NCBI RefSeq assembly: GCF_007096635.1
Contig: NZ_VKAA01000003.1
Coordinates: 248,001-312,000 of the forward strand
Source: Mycolicibacterium sp. 018/SC-01/001
Lineage (GTDB): Bacteria; Actinomycetota; Actinomycetes; Mycobacteriales; Mycobacteriaceae
Length of the DNA stretch: 64,000 nt
Direction of reading: 5' to 3'
Made by a program: the position numbers and the translations under genes. The notes below the pieces were generated by a model. It was not told the origin of the DNA and did not search any database. It saw nothing but the letters and a program-made list of their open reading frames with translations. This document shows, in pieces, positions 58,467-64,000 of this stretch; the first letter of the stretch is position 1, and each line of letters opens with the position of its first letter.

Positions 58467-58923
58467 CCGCGCGGCCGGCCTTCACCTTGAAGTTCAGCGT
58501 TTCCAGCGACATCGAGGCGTCGTAGGTACGGTCGTAGCCGGTTTCGCTGATCTTCCAGCCGGCATCCGTGCGGCGGTAGCGGTCGTGGTAGAAACCCGCG
58601 CCGATCAGCATGAAGTTGAAGGCAGGCGCGATGACGCGATCCTGCAGATACCAGGTGGCGGTGGCCTCGTCGCCGTCGATCGCGATCTCGGGATGGGTGA
58701 CACGGTGCTCGGTGATGATGTCCGGGCCCAGCGAGCTGCGCATGAAGTTGACCAGCTCGTCGCGATTGCCGAAGTGGTGTTCCTCGCCGACCGACTCACC
58801 GTAGTGGCCGATCACGTCGTCGGTCAGGGTGTCGGCGAACTCGTCCCAGTGCTTGGTGTCGAGCGTGCGGAGGTAGCGGTACTTGACCGTCTTGATGTCG
58901 TCGATGTCACCCATGGCCGTCAT
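58456..58923 (-). CDS. SnoaL-like/nuclear transport factor 2-fold protein
   Basis: The 155-residue protein is called from MTAMGDIDDIKTVKYRYLRT; the ATG at 58914 is an alternative. It has the cone-like pattern KYRYLRTLDTKHWDEFADTL, ATWYLQDRVIAP and YHDRYRRTDAGWKISETGYD seen in SnoaL-like and dehydratase-like small enzymes. Length and context match Rv0310c. The substrate is unknown. It is divergent from the Hsp70-like gene. Confidence 0.8.
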   Translation of the reverse strand: MTAMGDIDDIKTVKYRYLRTLDTKHWDEFADTLTDDVIGHYGESVGEEHHFGNRDELVNFMRSSLGPDIITEHRVTHPEIAIDGDEATATWYLQDRVIAPAFNFMLIGAGFYHDRYRRTDAGWKISETGYDRTYDASMSLETLNFKVKAGRAVKQ

Positions 58924-58994
58924 TGCAGCACAGTTCGGCCCGGCAGAGTGTCTGATGGGCTGCAACGCCCCCGGCGATTAAGGTGTGCCCCGTC

Positions 58995-60800
58995 ATGAGC
59001 GATGCACTGGGGTTGTCCGTCGGCGCCACCAATCTGGGCGCGGCCGGGGTCGGGCGGCCGCCAGTGCTGCGCCGGTCGGTGCTGACCGTGTACGGCCACA
59101 CGGCACCGGAGGTGGGGGTACCCGCCGACCGCAGCGGCGGAGTGACGCTGAGCGGTTTCGTCGAGCGCGTCGGGGATCCCGTGCCGCTGGTGGGCGAGGA
59201 CGGCTCCCGCTATCCGGCCGGTCAGCTCGTCGTCGAGGCGCTGGAATCGATGGCGGCTTTGGCCGGCTCGGCGGCGCCCTCCGATGTGGCCATCGCCGTG
59301 CCGTCGTACTGGGGTCCCGCGACGCTCGACGCGCTGCGTGACGAGCTCGAAGCCAGCGGCCCGCTGGCGCCCGGGGGTCTGCCGCCGCGGCTCGTTCCCG
59401 GCGTAGTGGCCGCGCTGACGGCGATGGTGGCCGATCCCGGACTTGAACGGCGCGGGCTGCTGGCCGTCCTCGACATCGGCGGCAGCGGGACGAGCATCAG
59501 TCTCGCCGAGGCCGGTTCGCTCGAGGTGATCGGCCGCACCGAGCGATTCGCCGAGTTCGCCGGAGACCAGATCGACCAGGCTCTGCTGACCCACGTGCTG
59601 GAACGGGTGCCGCACAGCGCCGGGGACACCGGCGCGACCGCTGCCGTCGGATCGCTGGCGCGACTGCGGGAGCAGTGCCGCAGCGTCAAGGAGCAGCTCT
59701 CGACGCAGGCCGAGGCCCGGCTGGCCGTCGACGTGCCCGGGTACCGCGGCGACATCGTCCTCACCCGGGGCGACCTCGATGCACTTCTCGCCCGCCCGCT
59801 CGACGACGTCGTCGAGGCACTACGAGATGTGCTGCAGCGCAACAACAGCGGTGCGTCGACGCTGTCGGCGGTCGTACTCGTCGGCGGTGGCTCGGCCATT
59901 CCGGCGGTGCGCCAACGGTTCTCGGCCTTCCCGGGCCGGGTGCTGTGGTCGCCCCGGCCCGCGCTGGATGCCGCCGTCGGCGCCGCGCTGTTCGCCGCCT
60001 ACGGCGGGGCGGCCGAGACGGCGACCCGAGCCGCACCCGCCGTCGCCGACGAGCCCGCCGACTCGACGTATGCACTGGCGTGGTCGCAGGACGATCCGTC
60101 CACCGAAGACGTGGTGCCGTATGCCGGCGAGGACACCTACGTCATCGACGATCACGCCGACGGCCCCACCGACGTCGTGGACCGGCCCAATCCCTATCGG
60201 CTGAGCGACCCGCAGGTCGAACCCGTCGACGACGACGCGACGGGGTGGCGGCGGCTGCCGCTGTCGCTGCTCGGCGTGGTCGCCGCGATTGCGCTGGTGG
60301 CCGTCGGTGGCGTCGCCATCGCCCTCACCAGCGTCGAGCGTTCCGACCCCGACCGGCCGCAGCCCGGCAACGCGCCGCTGAGCCGCGACCTGACCCCATC
60401 GAGCGCCGTCGAGCAGACGGTGACGGTGCCGGGGCAACCGGCGCCACCGCCGACGAGCGCGGCCCCGCCGCCCGCCCCGGTGCTCACCACCGCGCCGCCC
60501 GCACCGACCACCACGGTGCCAACGACCACCACGACGACGGCCACGACGACCACGACGACGACCACAACAACGACGACGACGACAACCACGACGACCACCA
60601 CGCCGACGACGACCACCACGACCACCACCGTCACGACCACAGCGCCGACCACCACCGTGCCGACGACCACCGTGCCCACCACCACGGTGCCGACGACCAC
60701 GCAGGCACCCACCACAACTCAGGCAGTGACCACGACCAGCTACCTCACGGTGCCCTTCGTCCCGGTGCCGATCCCGATCCCGGTTCCCGCACAGCCCTGA
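58995..60800 (+). CDS. Membrane-anchored Hsp70-like protein with threonine-rich tail, Rv0312-like
   Basis: The 601-residue protein starts MSDALGLSVGATNLGAAGVG. Residues 1-350 are an actin/Hsp70 ATPase-like fold: AVLDIGGSGTSISLAEAG (phosphate loop) and VVLVGGGSAIPAVRQRF (adenosine loop); the first phosphate loop is degenerate. No substrate-binding domain follows. Instead there is an acidic linker, one span near 420-440 (LLGVVAAIALVAVGGVAIAL) and an outer Pro/Thr tail with a 77-residue threonine-rich tract. This predicts a cytosolic ATPase with an extracellular mucin-like stalk. Confidence 0.85.
   Translation: MSDALGLSVGATNLGAAGVGRPPVLRRSVLTVYGHTAPEVGVPADRSGGVTLSGFVERVGDPVPLVGEDGSRYPAGQLVVEALESMAALAGSAAPSDVAIAVPSYWGPATLDALRDELEASGPLAPGGLPPRLVPGVVAALTAMVADPGLERRGLLAVLDIGGSGTSISLAEAGSLEVIGRTERFAEFAGDQIDQALLTHVLERVPHSAGDTGATAAVGSLARLREQCRSVKEQLSTQAEARLAVDVPGYRGDIVLTRGDLDALLARPLDDVVEALRDVLQRNNSGASTLSAVVLVGGGSAIPAVRQRFSAFPGRVLWSPRPALDAAVGAALFAAYGGAAETATRAAPAVADEPADSTYALAWSQDDPSTEDVVPYAGEDTYVIDDHADGPTDVVDRPNPYRLSDPQVEPVDDDATGWRRLPLSLLGVVAAIALVAVGGVAIALTSVERSDPDRPQPGNAPLSRDLTPSSAVEQTVTVPGQPAPPPTSAAPPPAPVLTTAPPAPTTTVPTTTTTTATTTTTTTTTTTTTTTTTTTTPTTTTTTTTVTTTAPTTTVPTTTVPTTTVPTTTQAPTTTQAVTTTSYLTVPFVPVPIPIPVPAQP
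60507..60737 (+). repeat. Threonine-codon simple repeat in the Hsp70-like gene
   Basis: Residues 505-581 are almost all threonine with spaced Val, Pro, Ala and Gln. One run holds 20 threonines (ACG, ACC and ACA mixed) and is followed by TTTVP-type units. The mixed codons argue that the protein sequence is selected. The tract should extend outside the membrane and is a candidate for O-mannosylation and for length variation between strains. Confidence 0.8.
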
Positions 60801-60868
60801 GCGCGCAGGTATAGGGGTTTCCCCGATTGCTCCCGCCGTTCCGTCGGCTTAGCTTGAGCAGGTTGGCT

Positions 60869-60897
60869 CGATCGGCTGCGGAGGGGACAGCCGATCG
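60869..60897. terminator. Hairpin between convergent genes
   Basis: Arms CGATCGGCTG (60869-60878) and CAGCCGATCG (60888-60897) pair perfectly over 10 bp around a 9-base loop. It lies in the 113-bp gap between the Hsp70-like stop and the ABC ATPase stop, so it could end transcripts from both sides. No long T run follows, as is common in mycobacteria. Confidence 0.5.
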
Positions 60898-60913
60898 GGT
60901 CACTCATCCGGCG

Positions 60914-61912
60914 TCAGGCCGGCAACGATTCCAGATTGCGCGGATGGTGACACGCAGCCGCATGACCCGGCTCGTAGGACACCAATTCGGGTTCGTCGGT
61001 GGCGCAGATCTCGGTGGCCCAGGGACAGCGGGTGTGGAACCGGCATCCCGACGGAGGATTGCTGGGACTCGGGACGTCACCCTCGAGGACCACCCGTTCG
61101 CGCGCGTCGTTGAGGCGCGGATCAGGAATCGGAACGGCCGACAACAACGCATTGGAGTACGGATGCACCGGCCGGTCGTAGAGGTCGTCGGTGCCCGAGT
61201 TCTCCATCACCTTGCCGAGGTACATCACCGCGACTCGATCCGACACATGCCGGACCACACCCAGATCGTGAGCGACGAACAGATACGACAGCCCGAACTC
61301 GTTTTGTAAGTCCTTGAGCAGATTGACGATCTGCGCCTGCACCGAGACGTCGAGTGCGGACACCGGTTCGTCGGCAACGATCAACTTCGGCTGCAGCGCC
61401 AGCGCCCGGGCGATACCGATGCGCTGACGCTGGCCGCCGGAGAACTCATGGGGGAAGCGGTTGTAGTGCTCGGGGCGCAGGCCCACACGGTCCAGCAGCT
61501 CCTGTACGCGGCGTTTCAATTCGGCGCCGCTGGCCAGACCGTGCAGGTCCATCGGGTCGCCGACGATCTGCCCGACCCGCTTGCGCGGATTCAGCGACGC
61601 GTAGGGATCCTGGAAGATCATCTGCATCTGTCGACGCAGCGGTCGCAGCTCCCGCCGCGACAGCCCGACGAGTTCTCGACCGAGGAACTTGACCGACCCC
61701 GAGGTCGGCGGGATCAACTGCAGGATCGCTCGGCACAAAGTCGATTTCCCGCAGCCCGATTCGCCGACCAGACCCAACGTCTCGCCTTCGTTCAACGTCA
61801 GGCTCACCCCGTCGACCGCGCGTACGGTTCCGACCTCGCGTTCGATCACGATGCCCGAGCGGATCGGGTAGTGCTTCACCACGTCGGTGACTTCGAGCAG
61901 CGGTTCGGTCAT
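60914..61912 (-). CDS. Oligopeptide ABC transporter ATP-binding protein, OppF/DppF type
   Basis: The 332-residue ATPase shows Walker [25 protein letters not shown], signature FSGGQRQR, Walker [13 protein letters not shown] and switch HDLG. Unlike the first transporter in this window, it has the C-terminal oligopeptide extension with [15 protein letters not shown] and a fourth cysteine further on. It overlaps the OppD-type gene start by 4 bp. It is the last gene of a leftward operon that begins beyond the right edge. Confidence 0.92.
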   Translation of the reverse strand: MTEPLLEVTDVVKHYPIRSGIVIEREVGTVRAVDGVSLTLNEGETLGLVGESGCGKSTLCRAILQLIPPTSGSVKFLGRELVGLSRRELRPLRRQMQMIFQDPYASLNPRKRVGQIVGDPMDLHGLASGAELKRRVQELLDRVGLRPEHYNRFPHEFSGGQRQRIGIARALALQPKLIVADEPVSALDVSVQAQIVNLLKDLQNEFGLSYLFVAHDLGVVRHVSDRVAVMYLGKVMENSGTDDLYDRPVHPYSNALLSAVPIPDPRLNDARERVVLEGDVPSPSNPPSGCRFHTRCPWATEICATDEPELVSYEPGHAAACHHPRNLESLPA

Positions 61913-62901
61913 GCGCGCACCCGGGCTTTCTCCTCGGCATCGAGCCAGCAGCGATCCAGATGTGACCCGCTCTGCGTGGGCGCCAGATCGGGCGGCTCAC
62001 CGCATCTGTCGAATTCGAACGCGCACCGCGGCGCGAACCGACATCCCGGCGGGGGATCGAGCAGCGACGGCGGTTGACCGGGGATCTGCGCCAGGCGTTC
62101 CGAGCGGGGCCGGTCGAGGCGAGCGAGGGACCCGAGCAGACCCCACGTGTAGGGATGCTGCGGGCGGTAGAAGATGTCGTCGAGGCTGCCGTCCTCGACG
62201 ATCTGGCCCGCGTACATCACAGCGACCCGGTCGGCGACCTCGGCGACCACACCGAGGTCGTGGGTGATCAGCACCACGGCCAGCCCGCGCTCGGCGTTCA
62301 ACTGGGCGAGCAACCGCAGGATCTGCGCCTGCACCGTGACGTCCAGCGCGGTGGTCGGCTCGTCGGCGATCAGCACGGCCGGTTCCAGGGCCAACGCCAT
62401 CGCGATCATCACGCGCTGGCGCATACCGCCGGAGAACTCGTGCGGATAGCTGCGCAGCCGGCTCTCCGGATTCGGGATGCCAACCGCCGCAAGCAGTTCG
62501 GCAGCACGCCGGGAGGCCTCGGACTTGGGCACGTCGCGGTGCGCGCGAATCATCTCGATGATCTGATCGCCCACCCGGTACACCGGATTCAGCGACGACA
62601 TCGGATCCTGGAACACCATCGCGATTTCTTCGCCACGAATGTCCTGCAGCCCACGGTCGTCGAGGCCGACCAACTCGCGACCGCGATAGGTGACGGACCC
62701 GGTGATCCGGCTGTTCGGCGAACGGGTGAGACCGGTCAGCGTCTGGGCGGTCACGCTCTTGCCCGACCCCGATTCGCCGACGATGGCGAGGATCTCACCG
62801 GCGGCCAGGGAGAAGGACACCCCTTCGACGGCCTGCACCACACCGTCCTCGGTCGCGAAACCGACCCGGAGGTCCTGCACTTCGAGCAATGGCTCACTCA
62901 T
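61909..62901 (-). CDS. Oligopeptide ABC transporter ATP-binding protein, OppD/DppD type
   Basis: The 330-residue ATPase has [44 protein letters not shown] and HDLG. The C-terminal cysteine motif [14 protein letters not shown] is present. It pairs with the OppF-type protein to power peptide import. Overlaps of 4 bp at both ends (ATGA) link it to the ATPase and permease genes. Confidence 0.92.
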   Translation of the reverse strand: MSEPLLEVQDLRVGFATEDGVVQAVEGVSFSLAAGEILAIVGESGSGKSVTAQTLTGLTRSPNSRITGSVTYRGRELVGLDDRGLQDIRGEEIAMVFQDPMSSLNPVYRVGDQIIEMIRAHRDVPKSEASRRAAELLAAVGIPNPESRLRSYPHEFSGGMRQRVMIAMALALEPAVLIADEPTTALDVTVQAQILRLLAQLNAERGLAVVLITHDLGVVAEVADRVAVMYAGQIVEDGSLDDIFYRPQHPYTWGLLGSLARLDRPRSERLAQIPGQPPSLLDPPPGCRFAPRCAFEFDRCGEPPDLAPTQSGSHLDRCWLDAEEKARVRA

Positions 62902-63860
62902 GCCGGTGCCGCCTCCCCGAGTCGGATGCGCGGGTCCAGCACGGCGTAGGCGATGTCGACGATCGTGTTGAACAACACGATGAAGAACGCACCGAACATC
63001 GTCACCGCCATCAGCGGCGGCAGGTCAAGACTGCGGATAGCCTCGCCGGCGTACAGCCCGACACCGTCGAGGTTGTAGACCGTCTCGGTCAAGATCGCGC
63101 CTCCGCCGACGACCATGCCGAAGTCCAGGCCGAACAGCGTGACGATCGGAATCATGCTGTTGCGCAACACATGCCGGATGCGCACCTGGCGTTCGGTCAG
63201 GCCTTTGGCCCGTGCGGTGCGGACGTAGTCCTCATTCATCGCGTCGAGCATGTTCGAGCGCAACACGCGGCTGTAGAAGCCGATGAACAATACCGCCAAC
63301 GTGAACCACGGCAGTATCAGGTGATACGCCCAGTCGAGCGGACTCTCCGTCAGCGGAACGTAACTCCCCGTCGGGAACAGTTCGACCTTGTAGGTGAAGA
63401 AGTACAGCAGGATGGCCGCCAGCCAGAACACCGGCATCGAGATGCCGACCAGGGACAGGATGCTCAGCGCGCGGTCCCCGAATTTGCCGGCGTGCACCGC
63501 GCTCAGGTAACCGAACAGCACCGCCAGCGTCATCCAGATCACCGCCGCACCGATGCACAGCGAGAACGTGGCCGGCAGCCCGTGCCAGATCTGTTCTCCC
63601 ACATTGCGATCGCTGGCATACGACGTGAGTTCTCCGGTGAAGATCTGCTTCATCATGGTCAGGTACTGCACGGGCAGGGGACGGTCCAGGCCGAGGTCGG
63701 CGTTGACGCGTGCGATGAGATCGGGATCGGCGTTCTTGCCGGCGATCCGGGCGGCCGGATCGGAGTTGGGCACCACGTTGAAGATCAGGAACACGATCAC
63801 CGAGATCGCGAACAGCACCGCGATCATGCCGAGGACCCGTCGTGCGACGAACCGCGCCAT
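62898..63860 (-). CDS. Oligopeptide ABC transporter permease, OppB/DppB type
   Basis: The 320-residue permease begins [20 protein letters not shown] and has about six spans. The cytoplasmic coupling loop reads TARAKGLTERQVRIRHVLRN, and a periplasmic PVQYLTMMKQIFTGEL segment follows the first span as usual. The ATG overlaps the upstream permease stop (TGATG). It is the channel half that partners the truncated gene at the right edge. Confidence 0.92.
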   Translation of the reverse strand: MARFVARRVLGMIAVLFAISVIVFLIFNVVPNSDPAARIAGKNADPDLIARVNADLGLDRPLPVQYLTMMKQIFTGELTSYASDRNVGEQIWHGLPATFSLCIGAAVIWMTLAVLFGYLSAVHAGKFGDRALSILSLVGISMPVFWLAAILLYFFTYKVELFPTGSYVPLTESPLDWAYHLILPWFTLAVLFIGFYSRVLRSNMLDAMNEDYVRTARAKGLTERQVRIRHVLRNSMIPIVTLFGLDFGMVVGGGAILTETVYNLDGVGLYAGEAIRSLDLPPLMAVTMFGAFFIVLFNTIVDIAYAVLDPRIRLGEAAPA

Positions 63861-64000
63861 CAGTGCTCCAGCCTGATTCTGGCTTTCGGATCCAGCGCGT
63901 CGCGAAGGCCGTCCCCGAAGACGTTGAGCGCCAGCACCGTGATCACGATCAGCAGACCGGGGACGATCGTCAGGTGCGGCGCGGTGTAGATGAGCTGGTA
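63860..64000 (-). CDS. Oligopeptide ABC transporter permease, OppC/DppC type (N-terminus outside the window)
   Basis: Only the last 46 residues are present, beginning [20 protein letters not shown] and ending [23 protein letters not shown]. The last span and the [11 protein letters not shown] tail identify the DppC type. The gene continues past the right edge and probably follows a binding-protein gene there. Confidence 0.85.
   Translation of the reverse strand, partial: YQLIYTAPHLTIVPGLLIVITVLALNVFGDGLRDALDPKARIRLEH

Noticed and set aside
60194..60715. A valine-rich membrane-like frame opposite the threonine tract
   Set aside because: Its valine run is only the complement of the threonine codons; no start signal or conserved part is seen.
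1..64000. tRNA, rRNA, CRISPR arrays, insertion sequences, prophage or attachment sites
   Set aside because: None was recognised by reading; I saw no transposase, integrase or spaced direct repeats.

Overview
The window is high-GC DNA of an actinobacterium, very probably a fast-growing mycobacterium (Mycolicibacterium-like). Markers are fadD2 and fadE6 next to a LigD-like polymerase gene, tam, the sulfotransferase gene stf0 beside a sulfatase gene, a secreted cutinase, and a run resembling M. tuberculosis Rv0307c-Rv0310c and Rv0312 (synteny recalled, not computed). Genes are densely packed, with many 1-8 bp start/stop overlaps. I see no tRNA, rRNA, CRISPR array, insertion sequence or prophage.

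Positions 1-11658 hold a divergent catabolic regulon. Leftward run a lipoprotein binding protein, a BNR/sialidase-like protein, an SDR, a four-carbon acid sugar kinase, a PdxA-like dehydrogenase and a DeoR regulator cut by the left edge. Rightward run a complete Dpp-type ABC transporter (two permeases, two ATPases), an aldo/keto reductase and an HpcH/HpaI aldolase. The shared 197-bp control region carries five (T/C)GCGCA hexamers about one helical turn apart. This is the best candidate for an undescribed system: uptake and breakdown of a glycan-derived or sugar-acid substrate.

Positions 11666-25014 carry an epimerase, a YihY-type membrane protein, a DUF5718 protein, a cutinase, a flavin monooxygenase, an ArgP/LysG-like regulator, a split cobalamin cluster (cobF-cobQ-cobK-cobU converging on bluB-cobM), and an MFS exporter with its own TetR regulator and operator. 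Positions 25024-31074 are a LacI-controlled sugar or cyclitol cluster: porter, two TIM-barrel isomerases, an inositol-dehydrogenase-like enzyme and a TetR gene without a normal start. Positions 31032-46618 hold a purine permease, a two-gene acyl-CoA dehydrogenase, a STAS protein, the polymerase/fadD2/SDR/fadE6 lipid and DNA-repair block, a 2-hydroxyacid dehydrogenase, Lrp/DUF2000 and TetR/bicupin genes.

Positions 46708-54609 run from a DUF2236 oxygenase and an alpha/beta hydrolase through tam to a sulfur cluster: sulfatase, stf0, cysD and cysNC. It couples PAPS supply to sulfation of a trehalose-type acceptor. Positions 54723-60800 are envelope genes: small secreted proteins, two PAP2 phosphatases (one fused to a lipid kinase), an L,D-transpeptidase-like protein and a membrane-anchored Hsp70-like protein with a threonine tail. 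The right end (60914-64000) is part of a second peptide ABC transporter.

Many starts lie 6-8 nt after an ANNNT -10 hexamer, suggesting leaderless mRNAs. All functions are inferred from sequence reading; no database search was run.
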